A stretch of DNA of 50,132 nt, from contig NZ_KQ434756.1 of NCBI RefSeq assembly GCF_001270745.1, positions 275,148 through 325,279 on the forward strand, given 5' to 3'. The translations under genes were made by a program, and so were the position numbers. Under the pieces are notes generated by a model. That model saw only the letters and a program-made list of their open reading frames with translations. It ran no database searches and had not been told where the DNA came from. The stretch comes from Jiangella muralis (GTDB taxonomy: Bacteria > Actinomycetota > Actinomycetes > Jiangellales > Jiangellaceae). Numbering within the stretch: position 1 is the stretch's first letter; each line of letters opens with the position of its first letter. Of the stretch, positions 27,924-35,682 are shown one piece after another.

Positions 27924-29024
27924 TCAGCCGAGCGCCGGCTGGCCGTGCACCCGGCGCACCCAGGCGACGGGATCGGCGATCTCGTCCTTGGTCGGCAGCG
28001 TGGCCGGCGACTCCCAGATGCGGTTGAATCCCGGCATGCCGACGCGGCCGACGACGGCGTTGACGAACGCGGCGCCGTCGCGGTACTGACGCATCTTGGC
28101 GTCGAGGCCGAGCAGCCGGCGGATGGTGCGGTCGAGCCCGACCGACGAGTAGCGGCGGCGCTGGAACCGGCGCCGGATGGTCTCGACCGACGGGATGACG
28201 TCGGGCCCGACGCCGTCCATGACGACGTCGGCGTGCCCCTCGAGCAGCGACATGAACGCCGTGACGCGGTCGAGGACGGCCTTCTGCGCCGGCGTCTGCA
28301 CGAGGTCGAGGACGGAGCCGCCGCCGTCGCCGGACCGGGCGGTCTCGCCGAGGGCCCGGACGGCGTCGCGGGCGCGGGTGAGAAAGGCGCCGGGGTCGAC
28401 GTCGGTGGCCTCGACGAACGCCTCGATCTCGCCGGCGAGGTGGTCGCGCAGCCACGGGACCGCGGTGAACTGCACGCGGTGGGTCTCTTCGTGCAGCGTG
28501 ACCCAGAGCCGGAAGTCGTGCGGGTCGACGCCCAGTTCGCGCTCGACGTGGACGATGTTCGGCGCGACCAGCAGCAGCCGGCCCTGCGCGCCGTCGTCGG
28601 GTCCGCCCAGCCTTCCGGCCCAGAACGGGTCGAACTGGCCGAGCACCTTGCTGGCCAGGAACGCCAGCAGCGCGCCGGTCTGCAGCCCGGTGACCTTCGG
28701 GCCGACCCGCTGGAACGGGGTGCGCTCGCGGTCCTTCTGCAGCTTGCGCTGCAGCGGCGCGATGATGGTGCGCATGCTCTGGGCGTTGGCCCGGGCCCAG
28801 TTGCCGCGGTCGACGACCACCAGCGGCGCGTAGCCGAGCGAGGCGTCGAGGCCGGTGAAGCCCTTGACGTGTGCCTCGGCCTCGGCGGCGAGCCGGCGCA
28901 GCTCCGCGACGGCCTCGCGGGCCTCGGAGTCGGTGACCGCCGGTCCGGGACCGGCCAGTCGTTGCGCCGTCGCGACCGCGAGGTCCCAGTCGACCATGTC
29001 GGGAGCAGCGTCAGCGGTCGTCAT
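27924..29024 (-). CDS. Zinc-dependent metalloprotease of the actinobacterial DUF2342 family
   Basis: 366 residues. A zinc motif H178-E-E-T-H182 lies in [31 protein letters not shown] at the start and [20 protein letters not shown] in the middle are hallmarks of a family some databases label coenzyme F420 biosynthesis-associated; its true substrate is not known. Its position between dacB and tilS is conserved in actinomycetes. The ATG has no Shine-Dalgarno but TAGCGT at -12 to -7, so it may start a leaderless mRNA covering tilS and perhaps hpt. Confidence 0.9.
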   Translation of the reverse strand: MTTADAAPDMVDWDLAVATAQRLAGPGPAVTDSEAREAVAELRRLAAEAEAHVKGFTGLDASLGYAPLVVVDRGNWARANAQSMRTIIAPLQRKLQKDRERTPFQRVGPKVTGLQTGALLAFLASKVLGQFDPFWAGRLGGPDDGAQGRLLLVAPNIVHVERELGVDPHDFRLWVTLHEETHRVQFTAVPWLRDHLAGEIEAFVEATDVDPGAFLTRARDAVRALGETARSGDGGGSVLDLVQTPAQKAVLDRVTAFMSLLEGHADVVMDGVGPDVIPSVETIRRRFQRRRYSSVGLDRTIRRLLGLDAKMRQYRDGAAFVNAVVGRVGMPGFNRIWESPATLPTKDEIADPVAWVRRVHGQPALG

Positions 29025-29030
29025 ACGACC

Positions 29031-29036
29031 ACGCTA
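29031..29036 (-). promoter_or_regulatory. Candidate -10 hexamer, leaderless promoter of the metalloprotease gene
   Basis: TAGCGT on the minus strand at -12 to -7 from the ATG at 29024, inside the 34-base gap to dacB. Confidence 0.5.
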
Positions 29037-29058
29037 CGTCACCGATCGCCGGGCTGCG

Positions 29059-30414
29059 TCAGGCACAGCCACAGCCGGCCAGCGCGGCCGCGACGTCGTC
29101 GAGGGCGGCCCTCGCCTCCGTCGTGTTGCCGACGTCGTCGGCGAGCACCGCGAACGCGTACGGGACGCCGTCGGCGGCCACCACGACACCGGCCAGGGCG
29201 CTGACACCGGTGAGGGTGCCGGTCTTCGCGCGGACCAGTCCGGCCGCGGCGGAGTCGTCGAAGCGGTCGGCGAGCGTGCCGGTGAACGCGGCGACCGGCA
29301 GCCCGGTGACGACGGCGCGCAACTCCGGGTGGTCCGGCCCGGCGGCCAGGGCCAGCGTCTGCGTGATCAGCGTGGCCGGGACGGCGCTGCCGCGGGCCAG
29401 CCCGCTGCCGTCGAGCAGCGTCGCGCCGGACGCGTCCAGGCCGAGGTCCGCGAGCGTCGCGACGACGGCCGGACCAGCCGCCTCGGACGTTCCGGCCGCG
29501 CCGGACGCGAGCGCGACGTGCCGGGCCAGCACCTCGGCGCCGTCGTTGTCGCTGCTGGTGAGGATGTCCTCGACGACGGTCGCGAGCGGCGCGGACGCGA
29601 CGGCGGCCAGCTCGGCGCCGTCGGCGGGCGCGGCGGCCTCGGCCGGGTCGCCGTCGACCGCGATGCCGTGGTCGGCGAGCAGGCCGGCGAACTCCTCGGC
29701 CGCGTCGAGCGGCGGGTCGGACGGCCGGTCCATGATGTCGGCGGCCAGCGCCGTCGTCGGTGACACGACGCTGGGGATGTAGCCGGGGCTCCAGTCGGGG
29801 TCCGCGGCCGGACCGCTGAACAGCGACGCGTCGTACGACAGCGTCACCGCCGACACCCCGGCGTCGGTCAGCGCCTGCGCCGTCGCCGCGGCGAGTTCGG
29901 CCAGCCGGGTGCCGGCGCCGTCGTCCTCAGCCGTGAGCGTGGGGTCGCCGCCGCCGACCAGCGTGACGGCGGACGGGTCCGGCCCGCTGACGACGCGGGT
30001 GGTGAACCGGTGGTCCGGACCGAGCGCGTGCAGCGCGGCGGCGCCGGTGAGGATCTTCAGCGTGCTGGCCGGTGTGTGCGGATCGGCGCCGGCGGTCTCG
30101 TAGGACGGCGTGCCGGTGACGAGGTCGACGACGCTGACCCCGACCCGCCCGCCCAGCCCGGCCGCGCCGAGCGTGGGCGCGAGCACGTCACCGACGGCCG
30201 GTTCACCGGTCGCGCCGGCGTCGGCCGGACCGGCCAGCACACCCGGCGCGGGCGACCACGCCGGAGCGGGCGCCGCCGCCGGGTGGAGCAGCGACGTCTC
30301 GGCCGCCGCGTCGTCGTCGATCCAGGGCAGGCCGGTGGTGCGGTCGAGCACGACGCCGGCGCCGGCGGCCAGCACGACCACGCAGCCCGTCGCAATCGCG
30401 ACCCGCCCCCACAT
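29059..30414 (-). CDS. dacB: D-alanyl-D-alanine carboxypeptidase/endopeptidase (PBP4 type, peptidase S13)
   Basis: 451 residues; trims peptidoglycan stem peptides or opens cross-links outside the cell. An N-terminal membrane or signal helix (VAIATGCVVVLAAGAGVVL) precedes the S13 core: S117-T-L-K120 nucleophile motif, SSDN (SxN) in the middle, and K397-T-G in VRAKTGTLTG. The ATG at 30414 is chosen for its GAGGGGG 5 bases upstream and the signal sequence right after it; the frame is open further upstream only by chance. Ends GCGCA. Divergent from ppa. Confidence 0.92.
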   Translation of the reverse strand: MWGRVAIATGCVVVLAAGAGVVLDRTTGLPWIDDDAAAETSLLHPAAAPAPAWSPAPGVLAGPADAGATGEPAVGDVLAPTLGAAGLGGRVGVSVVDLVTGTPSYETAGADPHTPASTLKILTGAAALHALGPDHRFTTRVVSGPDPSAVTLVGGGDPTLTAEDDGAGTRLAELAAATAQALTDAGVSAVTLSYDASLFSGPAADPDWSPGYIPSVVSPTTALAADIMDRPSDPPLDAAEEFAGLLADHGIAVDGDPAEAAAPADGAELAAVASAPLATVVEDILTSSDNDGAEVLARHVALASGAAGTSEAAGPAVVATLADLGLDASGATLLDGSGLARGSAVPATLITQTLALAAGPDHPELRAVVTGLPVAAFTGTLADRFDDSAAAGLVRAKTGTLTGVSALAGVVVAADGVPYAFAVLADDVGNTTEARAALDDVAAALAGCGCA

Positions 30415-30508
30415 CGTCGCCCCCTCACCTGTTGACACGGCGGGAATCACCGTACGGGACACTGGACCCGACCAGCACATCGGGACGCTTTGAGGTAGGG
30501 ACCTACAG

Positions 30509-31003
30509 GTGGAGTTCGACGTCACCATCGAGATACCGGCCGGGAGCCGCAACAAGTACGAAATGGACCACGAGACCGGCCGCATCAGACTCGACCGCCG
30601 GCTCTTCACGTCGACGCGCTATCCCCACGACTACGGGTTCATCGACGACACCCTGGGCCTCGACGGCGACCCGCTCGACGCCCTGGTGATCCTCGAGGAG
30701 CCGACATTTCCGGGGTGCCTCATCCGCTGCCGCGCCGTCGGCATGTTCCGGATGAAGGACGAGGCCGGCGGCGACGACAAGGTGCTCTGCGTACCGGCCG
30801 GCGACCCGCGGAAGGTCACCATCCAGGACATCGGCGACGTCCCCGAGTTCGACCGGCTGGAGATCCAGCACTTCTTCGAGATCTACAAGGACCTCGAGCC
30901 GGGCAAGTCGGTCGAGGGCGCCACGTGGGTCGACCGCGTCGCCGCCGAGGACGAGATCCAGGCCTCCCGCCAGCGGCTGATCGACTCGGGCGGCACGCAC
31001 TGA
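30509..31003 (+). CDS. ppa: Inorganic pyrophosphatase
   Basis: 164 residues; hydrolyses pyrophosphate to drive biosynthesis. The family I signature DGDPLDALV (D-G-D-P-x-D) is present, with [14 protein letters not shown] at the start and DWG-equivalent acidic residues around [11 protein letters not shown] start. It is divergent from dacB across a 94-base gap, which contains a TTGACA at 30432-30437 without a clear -10. The stop lies 4 bases from that of the NlpC/P60 gene on the other strand. Confidence 0.96.
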   Translation: MEFDVTIEIPAGSRNKYEMDHETGRIRLDRRLFTSTRYPHDYGFIDDTLGLDGDPLDALVILEEPTFPGCLIRCRAVGMFRMKDEAGGDDKVLCVPAGDPRKVTIQDIGDVPEFDRLEIQHFFEIYKDLEPGKSVEGATWVDRVAAEDEIQASRQRLIDSGGTH

Positions 31004-31007
31004 CCTT

Positions 31008-32366
31008 CTAGACGCGGCCGTAGAACGACGGGTCGACCCAGTAGAAGACGTTCTGGACCTCGACGTTCTTGCCCGGCCGCGGCGCGTGGATCATCTGGCC
31101 GCCACCGATGTACAGGCCCACGTGGTACACGCCGGAGGCCTGGCCGTTGTCGGACCAGAAGATCAGGTCGCCGGGGCGCAGGTCGGAGTACGAGACGCGG
31201 TCGACCGCCTGCGCCTGGGCGACGCTCCAGTGCGGCAGGCCGACGCCGCCGGCCTCCCAGGCCCGCATGGTGAGGCCGGAGCAGTCGAAGCTGTTCGGGC
31301 CGTCGGCGCCCCACTCGTACGGCTTGCCGACCTGGGCGTACGCGTAGTCGACGGCGGCCGCGGCACCGTTGGCCGGCGGGTCCGGCTGCTCGGGCTCTTC
31401 GGGCTCCTGGGTCGGCTCCGGGGTCGGTTCGACGGTGGGCCGCGGCGGCACCGGCGGTTCCGGCGGCGTCGTCGGCTGCGGCGGGCTCGGCTCCGTCGTC
31501 GGCTGCGGCGGGGTGGTCGGCTGCGTGCTCGGCTCGACCGGCACGGTCGGGTCGTCCGGCGGGCCGACCGACGGCTCGGTGGTCGGCTCCGGCGGGGCGG
31601 TCGGCTGCTGTTCCGCCAGCTCCTGCTCGGCCTGCTCCTGTTCGGCGGCGAGCGCGTCCTGACGCTGCTGCTCCAGTGCGACGGTGGTGCCGCGGGCCGC
31701 GGCGAGCTGGGTGACGGCCGCGCCGCGCTGCTCCTCGACGGCGGCGACGGCCTGCTCCTGCCCGGCGACGGCGGCCTCGGCGGCGGCTCGCGCGGTGTCG
31801 GCCTGCTCGGCCGCCGCGGACCGCTCCGCCAGCGCCGTCGCCGCCAGTGCCGCCGCGTCGTCGGCCTCCTGCCGGGCGTCGCGGGCCCGTTGCGCGATGG
31901 TGGCCTGCGAGCGGGTGACGGCGCGCAGGGCGCCCATGCCTTCGTAGAGCGCCTGCCCGTCCTCGGCGCCGAGCACCATGCCGACGCCGGCCAGCTGGCC
32001 GCCCTGGCTGTACGTCGCCGCGGCCATGCGGCCCAGCTCGACGCGGGCCCGCTCGGCCTCGGCCGCGCGCTGTTCCGCCGCCACGCGCGCCGTCGCCTCT
32101 GCCTCGGTGGCCTGCTCGAGCAGCACCCGGGCGCCGTTGTACGCCTCGATCGCCTTGGCCGCCGCGATGTACAGGGCGTCGACCTGCGCCGTCAGATCGG
32201 CCAGCCGTGCCTCCAGCGCCGCCACGCCGCCGGCGGCGGCCGCCTCGGCGTCGCGAGCGTCCTGCAGCTCGGACTCGGTGGGAACGGCCGGGTCGGCGTG
32301 CGCCGGCCCGACCACGCCGGCGGCCAGCGCGGTGGCCAACACCCCTGCCACGAACCGATTCCGCAC
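31008..32366 (-). CDS. Secreted NlpC/P60 peptidoglycan hydrolase (RipA-like)
   Basis: 452 residues. The signal peptide is RNRFVAGVLATALAAGVVGPAHA. A coiled-coil region of about 200 residues rich in Ala/Glu/Gln follows, like the autoinhibitory helices of RipA/PcsB-type enzymes. Then comes a Pro/Thr-rich linker of about 85 residues, then the catalytic domain: C362 (FDCSGL), H415 (YHVGLYIGGG) and H427 (MIHAP). It cleaves stem peptides, probably in cell separation. GGAGG 6 bases before the GTG at 32366 sets the start. Convergent with ppa with a 4-base gap. Confidence 0.93.
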   Translation of the reverse strand: MRNRFVAGVLATALAAGVVGPAHADPAVPTESELQDARDAEAAAAGGVAALEARLADLTAQVDALYIAAAKAIEAYNGARVLLEQATEAEATARVAAEQRAAEAERARVELGRMAAATYSQGGQLAGVGMVLGAEDGQALYEGMGALRAVTRSQATIAQRARDARQEADDAAALAATALAERSAAAEQADTARAAAEAAVAGQEQAVAAVEEQRGAAVTQLAAARGTTVALEQQRQDALAAEQEQAEQELAEQQPTAPPEPTTEPSVGPPDDPTVPVEPSTQPTTPPQPTTEPSPPQPTTPPEPPVPPRPTVEPTPEPTQEPEEPEQPDPPANGAAAAVDYAYAQVGKPYEWGADGPNSFDCSGLTMRAWEAGGVGLPHWSVAQAQAVDRVSYSDLRPGDLIFWSDNGQASGVYHVGLYIGGGQMIHAPRPGKNVEVQNVFYWVDPSFYGRV

Positions 32367-32516
32367 TGACAACCTCCCCCGTACCTGGCGTCCCACGAAG
32401 CACAGTAGCCAAGAAAGTCACGGGAGAGAACAGGAACCACAAGAATTTCAGGAGTCACACGGCGTGTCGCCTTGACCAACTACATCCGTGTAATTCCAGT
32501 CCCCGCACCCTCCACC

Positions 32517-32592
32517 AAGTTGATCTTGGACCAACGGCGGTATCAATCGGGCATATCGCCCCGTGAGAGGTGCATTACTCCAAGATCAACTT
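32517..32592. terminator. GATC-bearing hairpin in a 316-base gap
   Basis: Perfect 14-base arms AAGTTGATCTTGGA (32517-32530) and complement (32579-32592). The 48-base loop holds a smaller GGGC/GCCC hairpin. It lies after the 3' end of the Lrp gene, upstream of the NlpC/P60 gene. The rest of the gap 32367-32682 holds no gene and no riboswitch I can recognise; the part near 32400-32480 is AT-richer and should contain the NlpC/P60 promoter. Confidence 0.55.
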
Positions 32593-32682
32593 CGGATGGG
32601 CGGCGCGGCGCGGCGAGCGGGCGACCAGTCGGGGCGGGGCGGCCAGTCGGGCGGTGCGGCAGGGCGGGCGGTGCGGCGGGCG

Positions 32683-33156
32683 TCAGTCGGTGGCGGGCGC
32701 CTCGTCCGTCCGGGGCGCCTGCACGCGCCGGAGCAGCGGCGACAGCACCAGCACGCTGCGGGTGCGGGCGACGAACGGCTCGGCGGAGATCTCCGTCAGG
32801 ACGCGCTCGAAGTGCTGCATGCTCCCGGCGAAGACGTGCAGCATGGCGTCGGCGTCGCCGGTGACCATGAACGCCTCGACGACCTCCGGGTAGGCCTGGA
32901 CGCGGCGGGCGATCTGCTCGCCGGTCGTGCGCGGGTTGCAGAACAGTTCGACGTACGCCTCGGTGCTCCAGCCGATCTCGGCCGGCTCGACCCTGACGGT
33001 GAACCCGGTGACGACGCCGCGGGCGCGCAACCGGTCGACGCGACGCTTGACGGCGGGCGCGGACAGGCTGACCTTCTGGCCGATGGCGCCGTAGCTGGCC
33101 CGGCCGTCGGCCATGAGGACCCGGATGATCCGCTCGTCCAGCGTGTCGAGTGTCAT
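32683..33156 (-). CDS. Lrp/AsnC family transcriptional regulator
   Basis: 157 residues. The N-terminal HTH is LDERIIRVLMADGRASYGAI then SLSAPAVKRRVDRLRARGVV; the C-terminal RAM domain has STEAYVELFCNP and VVEAFMVTGDADAMLHVFAG, which binds an amino acid. The ATG at 33156 gives the normal Lrp length; the frame stays open upstream but without family similarity. It is divergent from ddaH-rocD, so it probably senses arginine or ornithine and controls those genes. Confidence 0.93.
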   Translation of the reverse strand: MTLDTLDERIIRVLMADGRASYGAIGQKVSLSAPAVKRRVDRLRARGVVTGFTVRVEPAEIGWSTEAYVELFCNPRTTGEQIARRVQAYPEVVEAFMVTGDADAMLHVFAGSMQHFERVLTEISAEPFVARTRSVLVLSPLLRRVQAPRTDEAPATD

Positions 33157-33222
33157 GGGTGGATCGTCCCCTTCCGCGCCGTCGCACGCAACGAATCGCC
33201 GATCGTTCGAGAACGGACGCAA

Positions 33223-33250
33223 CGTTTCGCCCGCATGCGGCAATGAAACG
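33223..33250. promoter_or_regulatory. Inverted repeat in the Lrp/ddaH gap, possible Lrp site
   Basis: CGTTTC (33223-33228) and GAAACG (33245-33250) flank 16 bases, within an AT-richer stretch between the divergent genes. Arm spacing fits binding by a dimer or octamer of an Lrp-type protein. Confidence 0.4.
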
Positions 33251-33277
33251 ATCTCGATCGCTACCGCCGCCGCGCTC

Positions 33278-33283
33278 TACCTT
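33278..33283 (+). promoter_or_regulatory. Candidate -10 hexamer, leaderless promoter of ddaH-rocD
   Basis: TACCTT at -12 to -7 from the GTG at 33290, with no Shine-Dalgarno between. Confidence 0.5.
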
Positions 33284-33289
33284 GGCGCT

Positions 33290-34165
33290 GTGACCGTGAA
33301 CGACGCCACCGAGCTGACCCGGCTACCTCGACCCGGCCACCGCGTCGCGACCACCCGCGACTACGTGATGTGCCGGCCGGAGCATTTCGCCGTCCACTAC
33401 TCGATCAATGTGTGGATGGATCCATCCCAGCCGGTCAACGTTGATCGTGCGTTGACCCAATGGGACGACCTGCGTGCGACGTACCAGCGGCTCGGGCACC
33501 GGGTGCACCAGCTCGACCCGCGGCCCGGCCTGCCGGACATGGTGTTCGCGGCGAACGGCGCGTTCGTGGTCGGCGACCGCGCGCTCGGCGCCCGGTTCCG
33601 CGAGCTGGTCCGGGCCGACGAGGCGCCCGCGCACCGGTCCTGGCTCGAGGGCGTCGGCATCGGCGTGACCGAGCCGGTCGCCGTCAACGAGGGCGAGGGC
33701 GACTTCGCGTGGGCCGGCGGGCGGATCCTGGCCGGCGCCGGGTTCCGCTCCGACCCTGCCGCGCACGCCGAGCTGGCCGCCGTCTTCGGCGTTCCCGTCG
33801 TGCCGCTGGAGCTGGTCGACCCGCGCTTCTACCACCTCGACACCGCGCTCGCCGTCCTCGACGCGACGACGATCGCGTACTACCCGCCAGCGTTCGCGCC
33901 GGCCAGCCAGGAGCTGCTGGCCGGGCTGTTCCCGGAGGCGATCGTCGCCACCGAGGCCGATGCGCTCGTGCTCGGGCTCAACGCCGTCAGCGACGGCCGG
34001 CACGTCGTCCTGGCCGCCCAGGCCGAGACGCTCGCCGACGCCGTCGCCCGGGCCGGGTTCGAGCCGGTTCCCGTCGACGTCTCCGAGTTGTTGAGGTCCG
34101 GTGGCGGCGTCAAGTGCGCCACTCTGGAACTGCACGCCCCCACCATCGCCGAGGAGCTCTCATGA
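33290..34165 (+). CDS. ddaH: Dimethylargininase / arginine deiminase-superfamily hydrolase
   Basis: 291 residues. The guanidino-modifying fold is clear: VMCRPEHFAVHYSINVWMDP at the start, MVFAANGAFV, then H182 in FYHLDTAL and nucleophile C276 in GGGVKCATLEL. Enzymes of this group make citrulline from methylated arginine or act on arginine; next to ornithine aminotransferase, a role in arginine-to-ornithine breakdown is likely. The exact substrate is uncertain. The GTG start is supported by the leaderless -10. The stop overlaps rocD (ATGA). Confidence 0.87.
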   Translation: MTVNDATELTRLPRPGHRVATTRDYVMCRPEHFAVHYSINVWMDPSQPVNVDRALTQWDDLRATYQRLGHRVHQLDPRPGLPDMVFAANGAFVVGDRALGARFRELVRADEAPAHRSWLEGVGIGVTEPVAVNEGEGDFAWAGGRILAGAGFRSDPAAHAELAAVFGVPVVPLELVDPRFYHLDTALAVLDATTIAYYPPAFAPASQELLAGLFPEAIVATEADALVLGLNAVSDGRHVVLAAQAETLADAVARAGFEPVPVDVSELLRSGGGVKCATLELHAPTIAEELS

Positions 34166-35445
34166 CGATCGCTGACCGCGAGGTCGCCAACGGCGGCGAG
34201 TTGCGCAAGGACAAGGGGGATCAGACGATGCAGGCCACCCGCACCCAGGACGCGATCGCCCTCGTCGAGAGCAGCACCGCGCACAACTACCACCCGCTCC
34301 CCGTCGTCGTCACCGAGGCCGAGGGCGCGTGGGTCACCGACGTCGAGGGCCGCCGCTACCTCGACTTCCTCGCCGCGTACTCCGCGGTGAACTTCGGCCA
34401 CCGGCACCCGGAGATCGTCGCGGCCGTCAAGGCGCAGCTCGATCGCGTCACGCTGACCAGCCGCGCGTTCCACCACGATGTGCTCGGCCCGTTCGCCCGC
34501 GAGCTGGCCGACCTCGCCGGCAAGGAACTCGTGCTGCCGATGAACACCGGCGCCGAGGCGGTCGAGACCGGCCTCAAGGTGGCCCGCAAGTGGGGCTACG
34601 AGGTCAAGGGCGTGCCGGCGGACCAGGCGACGATCATCGTCGCGGAGGGCAACTTCCACGGCCGCACCATCAGCGTCGTCAGCTTCTCCACCGACCCGGT
34701 CGCGCGCACCCACTTCGGCCCGTTCACGCCCGGATTCCGGGTGGTCCCGTACGGCGACGCGGCGGCGATGGCGGCCGCGATCGACGACACGACGGTGGCG
34801 GTGCTGGTCGAACCGGTGCAGGGCGAGGCCGGCGTCGTCGTGCCGCCGCCCGGGTACCTGGCGGACGTGCGGCGGCTGTGCGACGAGCGGCAGGTGCTGT
34901 TCATCGCCGACGAGATCCAGTCCGGCCTCGGCCGCACCGGCACCACGTTCGCCTGCGAGCACGAGGGCGTCGTTCCCGACCTCTACCTGCTCGGCAAGGC
35001 GCTCGGCGGCGGCGTCGTCCCGGTGTCCGCGGTCGTCGGCAACCGCGACGTCCTCGGCGTCATCCACCCCGGCGAGCACGGCAGCACGTTCGGCGGCAAC
35101 CCGCTGGCCTGCGCGGCCGGGCGCGCCGTCGTCGCGATGCTGACGACCGGCGAGTGGCAGCGGGCCGCCGTCGAGCTGGGCGCGCACCTGCACGCGCGGC
35201 TCGGCGAGCTGATCGGGCGCGGGGTGGTCGAGGTGCGCGGGCGCGGGCTGTGGGCCGGCGTCGACATCAACCCTGAGCTGATGAGCGGCCGCGAGGCGTG
35301 CGAGGCGCTGTTGGCCGAGGGCGTCCTCGTCAAGGACACGCACGGCTCGACCATCCGGTTCGCGCCGCCGCTCGTGGTGACGCGCGACGAGATCGACCTC
35401 GCGGTCGACGCGCTCGGCCGGGTGCTGGCGGCGCGCGGGGCGTGA
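34162..35445 (+). CDS. rocD: Ornithine aminotransferase
   Basis: 427 residues; PLP enzyme moving the delta-amino group of ornithine to 2-oxoglutarate, giving glutamate semialdehyde. NYHPLPVVVTEAEGAWVTDV is the typical start; the PLP Asp lies in FIADEIQSGLGRTG and the Schiff-base Lys is K279 in LLGKALGGGVVPVSA. Two starts are possible: the ATG at 34162 (GAGGAG upstream, overlaps ddaH), or the ATG at 34228 with AAGGGGG upstream, which drops 22 residues not typical of the family. Co-transcribed with ddaH. Confidence 0.93.
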   Translation: MTIADREVANGGELRKDKGDQTMQATRTQDAIALVESSTAHNYHPLPVVVTEAEGAWVTDVEGRRYLDFLAAYSAVNFGHRHPEIVAAVKAQLDRVTLTSRAFHHDVLGPFARELADLAGKELVLPMNTGAEAVETGLKVARKWGYEVKGVPADQATIIVAEGNFHGRTISVVSFSTDPVARTHFGPFTPGFRVVPYGDAAAMAAAIDDTTVAVLVEPVQGEAGVVVPPPGYLADVRRLCDERQVLFIADEIQSGLGRTGTTFACEHEGVVPDLYLLGKALGGGVVPVSAVVGNRDVLGVIHPGEHGSTFGGNPLACAAGRAVVAMLTTGEWQRAAVELGAHLHARLGELIGRGVVEVRGRGLWAGVDINPELMSGREACEALLAEGVLVKDTHGSTIRFAPPLVVTRDEIDLAVDALGRVLAARGA

Positions 35446-35493
35446 CGTGCGCCACGTCGCGACCGAGGACACCTGCCGGACACCTGACAGGCG

Positions 35494-35499
35494 TACGGT
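35494..35499 (+). promoter_or_regulatory. Candidate -10 hexamer, leaderless promoter
   Basis: TACGGT at -12 to -7 from the GTG at 35506. It would drive the small gene and the membrane subtilase. Confidence 0.5.
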
Positions 35500-35505
35500 G
35501 ACCCG

Positions 35506-35682
35506 GTGCCGAAGAAGCCCGACGACGAGGTCACCGTTCTCCGCGTCAACCCCGCCGTCTGGGCGCAAGCCTTGAAGGCCGCTGACGGCGACGCCCGACG
35601 CATCGAGATCCGCGGCGAGTTCGACGTCGTCGTGCACAACGAGCCACTGCCACCCGGTGAGCGGGTGAACCGCACGCCGTGA
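35506..35682 (+). CDS. Small conserved hypothetical protein (58 residues)
   Basis: Encodes PKKPDDEVTVLRVNPAVWAQ, then ALKAADGDARRIEIRGEFDV and a short tail. It has no signal or membrane segment and is charged. Similar short proteins with a VxxAVWxxAL core occur in other actinomycetes as far as I recall, with no known role. Its stop overlaps the start of the subtilase gene (GTGA), so the two are translationally coupled, and the leaderless-type -10 sits just upstream. Possible roles include control of the protease, but nothing in the sequence proves it. Confidence 0.7.
   Translation: MPKKPDDEVTVLRVNPAVWAQALKAADGDARRIEIRGEFDVVVHNEPLPPGERVNRTP

Noticed and set aside
32367-32520. A c-di-AMP (ydaO-type) riboswitch before the NlpC/P60 gene
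   Set aside because: Such elements are known before cell-wall hydrolase genes in actinomycetes, but I could not see the conserved core segments, and a hairpin interrupts the region.
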